A DNA stretch of 48,395 nt from an uncultured Oscillospiraceae bacterium (GCA_910588495.1 CAJUPU010000022.1:1-48395); one strand, 5' to 3'; counted from the stretch's first letter, positions 30,859 to 39,617 are shown. Numbers and translations: made by a program. The notes: generated by a model from the sequence alone, not told the origin.

Positions 30859-32234
30859 GCGGGACAGGATTCCAGCTCTTCAGCCAGGCGCTTTCCATCG
30901 CGGTGGAGCTGCTGCACGCCGGTCTGCTCGCCGCCTTTTTCCGGCCCTTTGTCCCCCAAGGCAGCAGGCGGCGGGGGCCGCTCCTGGTCTTTTCCCTCTA
31001 CCTCCTCGTCCAGTTGGCCTGCGGCCGGGCGGCGCTCCCCCAAGGCTCCCTGGGGCTGTTGGCGGCGGCGCTGCTGACGGCGGCGGCGGGCTGGACCGGC
31101 CTGGACCGGCCCCTGGCGTTCCTTCTGACGCTGCTCTACTTCAACGCCAGAGTCTCCAGCGGTCTGATGCTGGAGAGCCTGTATTTTTTCCTGGAGCGGT
31201 GGCTACCCGCCCCCTCACAGCCGCTGGAGGCGGTGTTCCTCCGAGCCGCCGCCCTGGTGGCGCTGTTCCTGCTGTCCCACGCCGCCCTGTTCGCCGCCAT
31301 GCTGTACGCCCTCCGGCGGCGGCTCCAAAGGCGGCCGGTCCCCCTCCACCGGCGGGAGCTGTGCTATCTCGCCCTGGTGCCAACGGCGGGGGTCCTGTTC
31401 GGCCAGGTGATGTCCCGGCTGCTGATCGAGGTCAAGGACGGCGCTCTGTTCCAGCTCTATGAGCGCCACCCGGCGTTTTTGGCGGTGATCCCGGTGCTGG
31501 CCCTGCTGTTCTACGCCGGGGCCTGGCTGACCATTGTGTTTCAGCAGGGGATGGCCGCGCTCCGGGAGGAACAGGCCACACACTATATGGAGTACCAGCA
31601 GACACAGGCGATCCGGGCGCGTATCCATGAGGCGGAACAGTTCTACACCCGCATCCGTGGGCTGAAACACGAAATGCGGGGCCACCTGACCAACATCAAG
31701 GGTCTGGCACAGAACGGCGAATATGAAAGCCTTACAGACTATATCGCCAAAATGGACGAGAGCATGAGCGGCTTTGAGCTGACGCTCCAAACGGGCAACC
31801 CGGTCACGGATGTGATCGTCAACGATATTCGGCGGCGGAGCCTTGACCTGGGCATCCGCTTCCAGGTGGAGTTCCATTACCCCGATCCGGGGGCCTATGA
31901 CGCCTTCGACGTGGGGATCGTCCTCCAGAATCTGCTGCAAAACGCGGTGGAGGCTTGCGAGAAGGTCAACGAGGGTGAGCGGTTTATCGTACTGACTGGA
32001 AAAAGAAAAGGCCGTTTCTTTCTGATCGAGGTCAAAAACTCTTTCGCTGGTGAGGTGGTATTCGGGCAGGACGGCCTGCCTGTCACAACGAAACAGGAGG
32101 ATGCGCCCATGCACGGGATCGGCCTTACCAACGTGCGCCGGGAGGCGGAAAAGTACATGGGGGAATTGGAAGTGAAAGCGGTCCAGCGGGAATTTTCCGC
32201 AACGGTCTTATTACAGGAAAGGAGCATGTCATGA
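30855..32234 (+). CDS. GHKL-type sensor histidine kinase
   Basis: A 459-residue membrane kinase of the AgrC/CitA-like GHKL group, partner of the LytTR regulator. The N-terminal ~220 residues hold about six membrane helices (LFSQALSIAVELLHAGLLAAFF, LLVFSLYLLVQLACGRAAL, AAALVALFLLSHAALFAAMLYAL, FLAVIPVLALLFYAGAWLTIVF). A coiled-coil DHp segment carries the phospho-histidine in LKHEMRGHLTNIKGL. The ATPase domain has the N-box DVGIVLQNLLQNAVEACEKV and a G-box MHGIGLTNVRREAEKYMG. It overlaps both neighbours by four bases, so three proteins are made as one unit. The multi-helix sensor has no recognised ligand domain. Confidence 0.92.
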   Translation: MSGTGFQLFSQALSIAVELLHAGLLAAFFRPFVPQGSRRRGPLLVFSLYLLVQLACGRAALPQGSLGLLAAALLTAAAGWTGLDRPLAFLLTLLYFNARVSSGLMLESLYFFLERWLPAPSQPLEAVFLRAAALVALFLLSHAALFAAMLYALRRRLQRRPVPLHRRELCYLALVPTAGVLFGQVMSRLLIEVKDGALFQLYERHPAFLAVIPVLALLFYAGAWLTIVFQQGMAALREEQATHYMEYQQTQAIRARIHEAEQFYTRIRGLKHEMRGHLTNIKGLAQNGEYESLTDYIAKMDESMSGFELTLQTGNPVTDVIVNDIRRRSLDLGIRFQVEFHYPDPGAYDAFDVGIVLQNLLQNAVEACEKVNEGERFIVLTGKRKGRFFLIEVKNSFAGEVVFGQDGLPVTTKQEDAPMHGIGLTNVRREAEKYMGELEVKAVQREFSATVLLQERSMS

Positions 32235-33232
32235 ACAGCACGATCCAGCCAAACTATGGGGCACGGCCATACGGCGCCCCCCAAAAGGCCCGCGGGGCAA
32301 AGCAGGCGGGCACTCAAGCCGCAGGCTTTCTCGATATGGCGGCGCAGGCCGGCAGGAGCAGGGCCGACACGTTCACCGCCAGTCCGGGCGGCCTCGGAGG
32401 CCCGGCGTCCGCCGGGTCGATGATGGATCTGGCGGTCCGGTCCGGCGGACAGGCGCAGGCCGGGGGCGCGGCGGCGGTGGAGGCCCCCTCCCTGGAGGCC
32501 ATGCTGGAGGCAAAATATCCCAACATCCACTACCACGTCTTTGACGCCAGCAGCGGCTATTGGAAAACGCGGAACGACTATCCCCACTATCTTCTGTACC
32601 GGGACGGGGACGAGGCCAAGCAGACCCTGGAGAACTGGAAGCCCACCGGGCCTAACCCCTTCTACGGCTCCATAGACGGCAGGTTCACCGCGCCCAAGGA
32701 GATCCACGCCCTGGGCAGCGTCCCGGCCGGGAGCAAGGCGGTGGTCATCCATCCCAAAGTGCAGGAGCGCATGGAGCAGGACCCGGCCTACGCCCAGGAG
32801 ATCTTCGCGAAGATCGACGCGTGGTTCGCCTTCGACGTGGCGCGCAACGAGGCCATCCTGCCGGGGAGCACCTGGGACATGTCCCAGGCCGTCGCCATCG
32901 GCGAGGACGGGAACATCTGCAACGCCTGCTCCTCCAGCGCGGGCGGGGAGATCACCTGCTCCCAAAGCGGCCCCGACCAGAAAGAGAGCTGGTGGGACCT
33001 GCGCATGGCCCGCCACGCCGAGTTCATGAAGCTGGCGGTGGAAAAGCAGATCCAGCGGAGCATGCAGGCTTCCCAGCTGGCCGCGTCCGCCGCGGCGAAG
33101 TCCCGGCTGGCCGCCATGCTGAACAGCGGAGATCTGCGGGAGATCTTCGGAAGCGAGGTCGCCGGTATGCCCACCGAGTCCCTTCTGGCGCTCACCCGGG
33201 CCCAGGTCTGGGGCGGGGGAGCGCGAGGATAG
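32231..33232 (+). CDS. Unknown protein co-encoded with the LytTR system
   Basis: A 333-residue protein that I do not recognise with certainty. Residues 1-95 are low-complexity (Gly/Ala/Gln/Ser), lacking a signal peptide or membrane helix. From about 96 comes an ordered domain (AKYPNIHYHVFDASSGYWKTRND). In the middle, KAVVIHPKVQERMEQDPAYAQEIFAKIDAWF and AVAIGEDGNICNACSSSAGG recall an uncharacterised clostridial family in which a VVI-P-x-ILEQM-DP block precedes an EDG-strand; that similarity is from memory. Three cysteines cluster at CNAC...TC. The C-terminal ~80 residues are helical and Ala-rich. ATG 32231 overlaps the kinase stop by four bases, behind AGGAAAGGAG. Tight coupling suggests that it works with, or is expressed as part of, the signalling unit. 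Confidence 0.7.
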   Translation: MNSTIQPNYGARPYGAPQKARGAKQAGTQAAGFLDMAAQAGRSRADTFTASPGGLGGPASAGSMMDLAVRSGGQAQAGGAAAVEAPSLEAMLEAKYPNIHYHVFDASSGYWKTRNDYPHYLLYRDGDEAKQTLENWKPTGPNPFYGSIDGRFTAPKEIHALGSVPAGSKAVVIHPKVQERMEQDPAYAQEIFAKIDAWFAFDVARNEAILPGSTWDMSQAVAIGEDGNICNACSSSAGGEITCSQSGPDQKESWWDLRMARHAEFMKLAVEKQIQRSMQASQLAASAAAKSRLAAMLNSGDLREIFGSEVAGMPTESLLALTRAQVWGGGARG

Positions 33233-33235
33233 CCG

Positions 33236-33447
33236 CGCAGGGGAGCTTTGACCGGAGCGAGGGCGAGGGGAGGGACGCAAGGCGGCCCGGACACCCGCCC
33301 GAGTCGGAAGGAAAGCGACTTGGCCGCGCGGCCAATCCGAGCGTGACAAGGAAGCCGCCCGCCCGCGCGATGCGAACAGGCTGGTTTTGCCCGAGACGGA
33401 GGGAAACCGCGCGTTGCGAACAGGCGGAGCACGACTACTATAGGTTG
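33236..33447. repeat. GC-rich repeat region downstream of the LytTR operon
   Basis: The 406-base spacer 33233-33638 holds no gene. Its first part (about 33236-33360) shares GGGAGCTT-GACCG-AGCGAGGGC, CCCGAG-CGGA-GGAAAG and AGCGTGACA in the same order with the rplI-dnaB spacer repeat (minus strand there). A second partial unit (CCGAGACGGAGGGAAA, about 33391) follows. TGCGAACAGGC occurs twice (33371-33381 and 33415-33425), and TTGCGAAA once more near 33445. The rest holds the promoter of the AGCS gene. Confidence 0.68.
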
Positions 33448-33540
33448 CGAAACCGAGTCTTGCTATGGGCTTTCCCCTGGCGGGAGCGCCATACCGATCT
33501 TCTTCCTGTCTGCCAATGATGATGGCGGCCTCTTTTTTCC

Positions 33541-33569
33541 TTTACAAATCGCCCTGTCTGCGCTATACT
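33541..33569 (+). promoter_or_regulatory. Promoter of the AGCS symporter gene
   Basis: TTTACA (33541-33546), 17-base spacer, TATACT (33564-33569). The leader is about 63 nt. Confidence 0.78.
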
Positions 33570-33638
33570 TCAAAGCAATGCAGTTTCGGCGATCTTTTCG
33601 GACGGGCCCCGGCCCGCCCCACCCAAGGAGGGCCCGCC

Positions 33639-35054
33639 ATGGATCTCATCGTCAACGCCATCGAAGCCGTATACAAGCTGTTGTGGGGCGATCTGTTCGT
33701 CCTCCCCCTGCCGGGGGGCGGGACGCTGGGGGTGTCCCTGCTGGTGCTGCTGCTGATCCCCACCGGCCTCTTCTTCACCTTCCGCACCCGGTTTCTCCCC
33801 CTGCGCCTGTTCCCGGAGATGCTCCGGGTGACGGCGGAGAGGCGCACCAGCCGGGAGGGCAGCGCCATCTCCGGCGTCCAGGCCCTGATCGTGTCCACCG
33901 CCACCCGGGTGGGCATGGGCAATCTGATCGGGGTGGTGGCCGCCATCTCCGCCGGGGGCGCGGGGGCGGTGTTCTGGATGTGGATCACCGCCCTCATCGG
34001 CTCGTCCACCGCCTTCATCGAGGCCACCCTGGCCCAGCTCCACAAGGAGCGGGACCCGCTGTACGGCGGCTGGCGGGGCGGCCCGGCCTATTATATCCAC
34101 AACTTCGTCAAGGAGAAGCGGGGCGGGAAGATCGGGCGGTGGTCCGTCCTGGCCGTGCTGTTCGCCGTGTCCGGCCTGATCTGCTGGTGCGGCATCAGCC
34201 AGGTGATCGCCAACTCCGTGACCTCCGCCTTCCAGAACGCCTTCCACATCCAGCCCATCTACACCACCGTGGTGCTGGTGGCCCTGTCCGCCGTCATCGT
34301 CCTGCGGAAAAACGCCACCGTGCGGGTGCTGGACGTGATGGTGCCCATCATGGCGGCCTGCTACTTCATCATCACCCTCATCCTCATCGGCATGAACATC
34401 ACCGTGCTGCCCGACGTGTTCCGCCGCATCTTTGAGGAGGCCTTCGGCCTGCGCCAAGCGGTGGCGGGGGGCTTCGGGGCGGTGGTCATGAACGGGGTGA
34501 AGCGGGGGCTGTTCTCCAACGAGGCCGGGTCGGGCTCCGCCCCCTGCGCCGCCGCCGCGGGGGACACCTCCCACCCCGCCAAGACCGGCCTGCTCCAGGC
34601 CCTGGGGGTGTTCATCGACACCGTCGTGATCTGCTCCTGCACCGCCTTCATCATCCTGATCACCCCGGCGGAGAAGGTGGCCGGGCTGGAGCTCATGGAC
34701 CTGCTCCAGGCGTCCATGGAGCACCACCTGGGCCGGTTCGGGGTGGTGTTCATCGCCCTGATCCTGTGGCTGTTCAGCTTCTCCACCTTCGTGGGCATTT
34801 TGTTCTACGCCCGGTCCAACGTGGCCTATCTCTTTGGGGACAACTGGCTGTCCCAGACCCTGTATAAGGTGCTGGCCCTGGTCATGCTGTTCATCGGCGG
34901 GCTTGCCGCCTACACCTTCGTGTGGGACCTGGGGGACGTGGGGGTGGGCCTCATGACCGTGTTCAACATCATCGTGATCGTCCCCATGTCGGGACAGGCC
35001 CTGGCCTCCCTCCGGGACTACGAGGGAAGGATGAAGAAACCCAAACATGAGTAA
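33639..35054 (+). CDS. AGCS-family Na+/alanine-glycine symporter
   Basis: A 471-residue secondary transporter of the alanine or glycine:cation symporter family (AgcS/DagA-like), importing small neutral amino acids with Na+. Family motifs: GVQALIVSTATRVGMGNLIGVVAAISAGGAGAVFWMWITALIGSSTAFIEATLAQLHKERD near the N-terminal third, GGPAYYI, and FSNEAGSGSAPCAAAAGDTSHPAKTGLLQALGVFIDT in the middle. About eleven membrane helices are visible. The start is ATG 33639, six bases after AAGGAGG; an upstream in-frame extension lacks signals and crosses the promoter. The gene is alone, convergent with the NSS gene. A Na+-type V/A-ATPase in the same window could supply its gradient. Confidence 0.94.
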   Translation: MDLIVNAIEAVYKLLWGDLFVLPLPGGGTLGVSLLVLLLIPTGLFFTFRTRFLPLRLFPEMLRVTAERRTSREGSAISGVQALIVSTATRVGMGNLIGVVAAISAGGAGAVFWMWITALIGSSTAFIEATLAQLHKERDPLYGGWRGGPAYYIHNFVKEKRGGKIGRWSVLAVLFAVSGLICWCGISQVIANSVTSAFQNAFHIQPIYTTVVLVALSAVIVLRKNATVRVLDVMVPIMAACYFIITLILIGMNITVLPDVFRRIFEEAFGLRQAVAGGFGAVVMNGVKRGLFSNEAGSGSAPCAAAAGDTSHPAKTGLLQALGVFIDTVVICSCTAFIILITPAEKVAGLELMDLLQASMEHHLGRFGVVFIALILWLFSFSTFVGILFYARSNVAYLFGDNWLSQTLYKVLALVMLFIGGLAAYTFVWDLGDVGVGLMTVFNIIVIVPMSGQALASLRDYEGRMKKPKHE

Positions 35055-35092
35055 AAAAGGGCCCGGTCTCCGCTGGAGACCGGGCTCTTCTC
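35055..35092. terminator. Terminator between convergent AGCS and NSS genes
   Basis: GCCCGGTCTCC (35061-35071), loop GCT, GGAGACCGGGC (35075-35085). The minus strand has CCTTTTTTAC after it, a strong terminator for NSS; the plus strand has a weaker TCTTCTCATTT. Confidence 0.9.
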
Positions 35093-36455
35093 ATTTCATC
35101 AGGCCCTGGATCAGGATCGCCAGGATCAGCACCGGGAGCACGAACTGGAAATAGGGCTTCAGCGCCCGGGGCATCTTCATCCCCTTTCCGGTGTTGGCCT
35201 CCTCCAGATACTTGTCGAAGCCCCAGCCCCACTTGGTGACACAGAACAGCAGGTACATCAGGGAGCCCAGGGGCAGCAGCAGGTTGGACACCAGGAAGTC
35301 CTCGATGTCCAGCACCTGGCCCACCGCGCCGTTGGGCAGGGTGGCCTCGAAGAACCACAGGTTATAGCCCAGCACGCAGGGCAGGGAGGCGATGAGGATG
35401 AACACGCCGTTGGCCAGCGCCGCCTTTTTCCGGCTCCAGCCGAAGTTGTCGATGCAGCCGGCCAGCAGGTTCTCGAACACGGCGATGACGGTGGAGAAGC
35501 TGGCAAAGGACATGAACAGGAAGAACAGGGATCCCCACAGCCGTCCTCCGGCCATGTTGGCGAACACCTTGGGCAGGGTGACAAAAATGAGGGACGGCCC
35601 CGCGTCCGGCTCCACCCCGAAGGAGAAGCAGGCGGGGAAGATGATCAGACCGCTCATGACGGCCACGAAGGTGTCCAGCCCGCAGATCCGGGCGGCCTCC
35701 CCGGCCAGGGTGTTGTCCCGGCTCATGTAGCTGCCGAAGATCTCCATGGCGGCGATGCCCAGGCTCAACGTGAAGAACGCCTGGTTCATGGCGGCGGTGA
35801 TCACTTTGCCCAGGCCCTGCTCCATGGCCCGGCCAAAGTCGGGCAGGAGGTAGAACTTGACCCCCTCCCCCGCGCCGGGCAGGGTCAGGCTGTGGACGGC
35901 CAGCACCACGATTAGGCCCAGCAGCCCCAGCATCATCCACTTGGTCACCCGCTCCAGGCCGCCCTGGAGGCCCAGGGAGCACACCAGGAAGCCCGCCAGC
36001 ACCGTCACCGCCATCCACACCGTCATTTCGGCGGGGTTGGCCCGCATGGCGGTGAACACCCCGTCCACCGCCTCCAGAGTCAGCCCCTCGAAAGCGCCCC
36101 CTGCGAATTTGAAGAAGTAGCCCAGCATCCAGCCGGACACGGTGGTGTAGTACATCATCAGCAGATAGCAGCCGATCAGGCAGAACCAGCCGTGGATGTG
36201 CCACTTGGACCCGGCGGGCTCCAGGGCCCGGTAGCCCAGCACGGCGCTCTGACCGCTGGCCCGGCCCACCGCCAGCTCCATGGTGAGCACGGGTATGCCC
36301 ATGATCACCAGGAACAGCAGGTAGAACAGCACGAACACGCCGCCGCCGTTCTCCCCGGTGACATAGGGGAACTTCCACACGTTGCCGATGCCGATGGCGC
36401 ATCCGGCGCTCACCAGCAGGAATCCCAGCCGGGAGCGGAAATTTTCTCGCTTCAT
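35091..36455 (-). CDS. NSS-family Na+-dependent transporter (SLC6-like)
   Basis: A 454-residue neurotransmitter:sodium symporter family member; bacterial relatives (LeuT, MhsT, TnaT) carry hydrophobic or aromatic amino acids with Na+. TM1 carries the unwound Na+ site in SRLGFLLVSAGCAIGIGNVWKFPYVTGENGGG, the family's hallmark. TM6-TM8 motifs include AMNQAFFTLSLGIAAMEIFGSYMS and FMSFASFSTVIAVFENLLAG. About eleven to twelve helices are visible, the usual prokaryotic number. ATG 36455 is behind AAGGAGAAAAAGAG. It lies 27 bases downstream of the GH13 gene and probably shares its transcript. The exact substrate cannot be read from sequence. Confidence 0.94.
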   Translation of the reverse strand: MKRENFRSRLGFLLVSAGCAIGIGNVWKFPYVTGENGGGVFVLFYLLFLVIMGIPVLTMELAVGRASGQSAVLGYRALEPAGSKWHIHGWFCLIGCYLLMMYYTTVSGWMLGYFFKFAGGAFEGLTLEAVDGVFTAMRANPAEMTVWMAVTVLAGFLVCSLGLQGGLERVTKWMMLGLLGLIVVLAVHSLTLPGAGEGVKFYLLPDFGRAMEQGLGKVITAAMNQAFFTLSLGIAAMEIFGSYMSRDNTLAGEAARICGLDTFVAVMSGLIIFPACFSFGVEPDAGPSLIFVTLPKVFANMAGGRLWGSLFFLFMSFASFSTVIAVFENLLAGCIDNFGWSRKKAALANGVFILIASLPCVLGYNLWFFEATLPNGAVGQVLDIEDFLVSNLLLPLGSLMYLLFCVTKWGWGFDKYLEEANTGKGMKMPRALKPYFQFVLPVLILAILIQGLMK

Positions 36456-36482
36456 CTCTTTTTCTCCTTAAAACGATAGCGT

Positions 36483-37793
36483 TCAGTTTGGCTTGTCCCC
36501 GGTCCAGGGGGCCTCGAACACGATGGGCGCGCCCTTGACGCTCACCATCCCCCCGTACACCTCCACCTCACGGCCATTTTCGTCCAGCAGGTTGGGGTAG
36601 AAGCCGTCCGGGGCCTCCACCCGCACCGGGGCGCTGTTCCCCTTGACGCTGAACAGGCCCACCAGCTGACGGTCCCCTTTGCGGTGGGTGGCGCACAGGA
36701 TATCTTGGGGCAGGGCCTTTACCTCATACCGGCTGTCGGTGAGGATGGGGTTTCGCTTCAGCTTCGCCAGGGTCCTCAGCAGCCTGGTCACGCCCTCGCT
36801 GATGTGCCAGGCGGTCTCGTCCTTGTCGAACAGGCTGGGCCGGTGGGTGCACTCCGCCTCCTGCCCGGCGTACAGCAGGGTCGTCCCCTTCTGGAAGTAG
36901 AGGAAGGCCGTCCAGCTCATCAGGGCCATCCCCTCCGGGATGAGAAACGCCGCCCTTGCCCGGTCGTGGTTCTCCAAGAAGCGCAGCTTCACGTAGTTGT
37001 CGGGGTAGATGGTCTCCTGGGCGTTCACCGCCTGGGCGTACCGCTCCAGGGGGACCTTTCCCTCCAGATAGTCCTGGAACACGTCGAAGATGTCATAGTC
37101 GTAGCAGATGTCGAAGGCCTGGTACAGCTCGGCGTCGGACAGCACCCCCAGCCCGGCCGCCCGGCCCTCCCGGATGAAGGCGGGCTCCACCGACTCGGCC
37201 AGCCAGAGGCAGCCGGGGCGGACCCGCTCCACCTCCTCCCTCGCCCGGAGCCAGAACTCCAGGGGCACCAGGGGGGCCACGTCGCACCGGAAGCCGTCCA
37301 CCATGGAGGCCCAGTATTTCAGCGTCTCGATCTGGTAGTCCCACAGCCCGGGCTGGGAGTAGTCCAGGTCGATCACGTCCCACCAGTCCCCCACCCGGTT
37401 GCCAAAGCTTCCGTCCGGCCTGCGGTAGAACCACTCCGGGTGCTCCCGGGCCAGCACCGAGTCCGGCGAGGTGTGGTTATACACCACGTCGATGATGCAC
37501 TTCATGCCCATCTGGTGGACCGCGTCCACCAGCCGCTGGAAGTCCTCCAGGGTCCCGTATTCCGGGTCCACCGCCCGGTAGTCCCGGATGGCGTAGGGAC
37601 TGCCCAGGCTCCCCTTCCGGCACTGTTCCCCCACGGGGTGGATGGGCATGAGCCAGATAACGTCCACGCCCAGCTCCTTGATGCGCTCCAGGTCCCGGCG
37701 CACCCCCTCGAAGGTGCCCTCCGGGGTGTGGCTGCGCACGAACACGCAGTACATCACCTGGTTTCGATAGCTCTTTGCGGTGTTTTTCGCCAT
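36483..37793 (-). CDS. Cytoplasmic GH13 (alpha-amylase family) glycosidase
   Basis: A 436-residue glycoside hydrolase family 13 enzyme acting on alpha-glucosidic linkages. The TIM barrel has region I DVVYNHTS (102-109), region II GFRCDVAP with nucleophile Asp171, region III LWLAES with acid/base Glu200, and region IV FLENHDR with Asp277. A small C-terminal beta domain ends it (GFYPNLLDENGREVEVYGGMVSV). No signal peptide is present, so it acts inside on imported oligosaccharides or glycogen. It is short for the family (many are 480-600 residues), with no extra carbohydrate-binding domain. The start is ATG 37793 behind GGGAGGGGG. It has its own promoter and leads into the NSS gene, an odd pairing of sugar and amino-acid functions. 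Confidence 0.92.
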   Translation of the reverse strand: MAKNTAKSYRNQVMYCVFVRSHTPEGTFEGVRRDLERIKELGVDVIWLMPIHPVGEQCRKGSLGSPYAIRDYRAVDPEYGTLEDFQRLVDAVHQMGMKCIIDVVYNHTSPDSVLAREHPEWFYRRPDGSFGNRVGDWWDVIDLDYSQPGLWDYQIETLKYWASMVDGFRCDVAPLVPLEFWLRAREEVERVRPGCLWLAESVEPAFIREGRAAGLGVLSDAELYQAFDICYDYDIFDVFQDYLEGKVPLERYAQAVNAQETIYPDNYVKLRFLENHDRARAAFLIPEGMALMSWTAFLYFQKGTTLLYAGQEAECTHRPSLFDKDETAWHISEGVTRLLRTLAKLKRNPILTDSRYEVKALPQDILCATHRKGDRQLVGLFSVKGNSAPVRVEAPDGFYPNLLDENGREVEVYGGMVSVKGAPIVFEAPWTGDKPN

Positions 37794-37837
37794 GGCGGCC
37801 CCCTCCCGGGCGGACCCGCCGCCCAAAGTCTCGTATT

Positions 37838-37866
37838 AAAATACCATATCGTCCCGCCGCTGGCAA
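37838..37866 (-). promoter_or_regulatory. Promoter of the GH13-NSS operon
   Basis: Minus strand: TTGCCA (37861-37866), 17-base spacer, TATTTT (37838-37843). It begins right after the upstream operon's terminator. Confidence 0.65.
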
Positions 37867-37880
37867 GGCTTTTTTCCCAC

Positions 37881-37919
37881 AAAAAAGTCCGGCCTCCCCA
37901 ACGGGACCCGGACTTTTTC
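37881..37919 (-). terminator. Terminator of the ABC importer operon
   Basis: AAAAAGTCCGG pairs with CCGGACTTTTT, with additional CCC/GGG inside; on the minus strand T-run and GTGGG follow. It lies beyond the palindromic repeat at the end of the operon. Confidence 0.85.
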
Positions 37920-37929
37920 GCTAGGCGCT

Positions 37930-38078
37930 GTTTGAACATTGACGATGTGCCCAGCGGCAAGGGATCTTTTCGCCAGACAAGGCGATCTGATGCAGAAATA
38001 CTTTGTGTATTTCAAGTCAGATCAACGACGTATGGCGGGAAAAGACCTGTCGTTTGGGCTTGTTGGCAATGTTCAAAC
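37930..38078. repeat. 149-bp palindromic MITE-like element
   Basis: Terminal inverted repeats GTTTGAACATTG (37930-37941) and CAATGTTCAAAC (38067-38078) are perfect over 12 bp and extend imperfectly outward. Inside are nested perfect stems: GATCTGA/TCAGATC (37984-37990 with 38017-38023) and GAAATAC/GTATTTC (37995-38001 with 38007-38013). It has no coding potential. It abuts the stop of the last importer gene. A 16-base identity (CTTTGTGTATTTCAAG) links it to the degenerate element near 43262. Confidence 0.82.
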
Positions 38079-38083
38079 GAGCC

Positions 38084-38809
38084 CTAATCCAGCGCCAAAG
38101 AGGCGTCCAGCAGCTTCTTGGTATAGGGGTGACTGGGGCGGTCGTAGATCTGGTCCACGTCCCCCTCCTCCACGATCTCGCCCCCCGTCATCACCGCTAC
38201 CCGGCCGCACAGCTGGTACACCACCGCCAGGTCGTGGGAGATGAACAGGTAGGACAGCCCCAGCTCCTCCTTCAGGTCCGCCAGCAGGCGGAGGATCTGG
38301 GCCTGGAGGGTGACGTCCAGGGCGGACACCGGCTCGTCCAGCACGATCAGCTTGCTGCCCTGGATCAGGGCGGCGGCGATGGCCACCCGCTGGCGCTGTC
38401 CGCCGGACAGCTGGGCGGGCCGCCGCGCCAGATGCTCCTCTCCCAGCCCCACCAGGGGCAGGAAGCCGCGCACCTTTTCCCGCCGCTCCTCTCTGTCCCT
38501 CATCCCGGCGGCCCGCAGAAGCTCCTCCAGGATCCACCCCACCGTTTTCACCGGGTTGAGCGATCCATAGGGGTCTTGGAACACCATCTGGGGCCGGGGG
38601 CTGTTCACCTCCAGGGTGCCGGTGTGGTCTGTCACCAGCCCCAGCACACACTTGGCCAGGGTGGACTTGCCCGACCCGGACTCCCCCACGATGCCCAGCG
38701 CCTCGCCGGAGGCCAGCTCCAACGACACGTCCCGCAGCACCTGCCTGCGCCCCCGGCCCCGGCCGTACCAGCTGCTGAGATGCCGGATGCGCACGATGGG
38801 TTCAGCCAT
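38084..38809 (-). CDS. Peptide-type ABC importer ATPase (OppF/DppF-like)
   Basis: A 241-residue ATP-binding subunit. Walker A is GESGSGKST, the Q-loop MVFQDPYGSLNPV, the signature RPAQLSGGQRQRVAIAAALI, Walker B KLIVLDEPVSALDV and the H-loop LFISHDLAVV. It is shorter than classical OppF (about 310): the C-terminal oligopeptide-transporter extension with its iron-sulfur-like cysteines is absent. The start is ATG 38809, eight bases after AGGAGG; it overlaps the OppD-like gene by 8 bases. It is the last gene of the five-gene importer. The stop lies at the edge of the palindromic element. Confidence 0.92.
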   Translation of the reverse strand: MAEPIVRIRHLSSWYGRGRGRRQVLRDVSLELASGEALGIVGESGSGKSTLAKCVLGLVTDHTGTLEVNSPRPQMVFQDPYGSLNPVKTVGWILEELLRAAGMRDREERREKVRGFLPLVGLGEEHLARRPAQLSGGQRQRVAIAAALIQGSKLIVLDEPVSALDVTLQAQILRLLADLKEELGLSYLFISHDLAVVYQLCGRVAVMTGGEIVEEGDVDQIYDRPSHPYTKKLLDASLALD

Positions 38810-39617
38810 CCGCCCCACCTCCTCTCAGCTTCCTCCGCGCCGGGCGGGAGGCGATCAGCAGTTTGGTATAGTCCTCCCTGGGGTGGCGGAACACCTGGTC
38901 CACCGCCCCGGACTCCACGATCTTCCCCCGCCGCATCACCACCACCCGGCTGCACAGGGCCTTCACCACCCCCAGGTCGTGGGAGATGAACAGGATGGCG
39001 GTGCCCTCCCTGCGGTTGATGTCCTTCAGCGTCTCCAGGATCTGGGCCTGGATGGTCACGTCCAGGGCGGTGGTGGGCTCGTCGGCGATCAGCAGCCGGG
39101 GGCGCAGCACCAGGGCCGAGGCGATCATGGCCCGCTGGCGCATCCCGCCGGACAGCTGGTGGGGCCACTGACGGTACACCTCCTCCGGCCGGGGCAGGCC
39201 CGCCAGGGCCATGGCGTCCAGGGCCCGCGCCCTGCGCTCCCCGGCGGACAGCCTCTCATGGAGGCGCAGGGACTCCTCCACCTGTTTCCCCACCCGCATG
39301 GTGGGGTCCAGGCTGGTCATGGGCTCCTGGAAGATGATGGACAGGTCCCGGCCCTGGCGGCGGCGCAGTTCCTCCCGGGACAGGGCGAACAGGTCCGTCC
39401 CCTCGAACACCGCGCTGCCGGTGACCTGGGCCCGGGAGCGGGGGATCAGCCCCATGAGGGCGTGGGCGGTCATGGACTTTCCCGAGCCGGACTCGCCCAC
39501 CACGCCCACCACCTCCCCCCGGTCCATCCGCAGGGAGAACTTGTCCACGGCGGTGAAAGGGGCCTCCCCCTCCCGGTCGTGGAACACCACCGAGAGGTCC
39601 CGGATATCCAGCATCAT
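38802..39617 (-). CDS. Peptide-type ABC importer ATPase (OppD/DppD-like)
   Basis: A 271-residue ATP-binding subunit, partner of the preceding one. Walker A GESGSGKSM, Q-loop IIFQEPMTSLDPTMRVGKQ, signature HQLSGGMRQRAMIASALV, Walker B LLIADEPTTALDV and H-loop LFISHDLGVV are complete. Two ATGs (39617, 39614) follow GGGAGGG; I take the first, which overlaps the permease stop (ATGA). The typical OppD C-terminal extension is shortened. With the OppF-like protein it makes a heterodimeric motor powering import of di/oligopeptides, nickel or similar substrates. Confidence 0.93.
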   Translation of the reverse strand: MMLDIRDLSVVFHDREGEAPFTAVDKFSLRMDRGEVVGVVGESGSGKSMTAHALMGLIPRSRAQVTGSAVFEGTDLFALSREELRRRQGRDLSIIFQEPMTSLDPTMRVGKQVEESLRLHERLSAGERRARALDAMALAGLPRPEEVYRQWPHQLSGGMRQRAMIASALVLRPRLLIADEPTTALDVTIQAQILETLKDINRREGTAILFISHDLGVVKALCSRVVVMRRGKIVESGAVDQVFRHPREDYTKLLIASRPARRKLRGGGADG

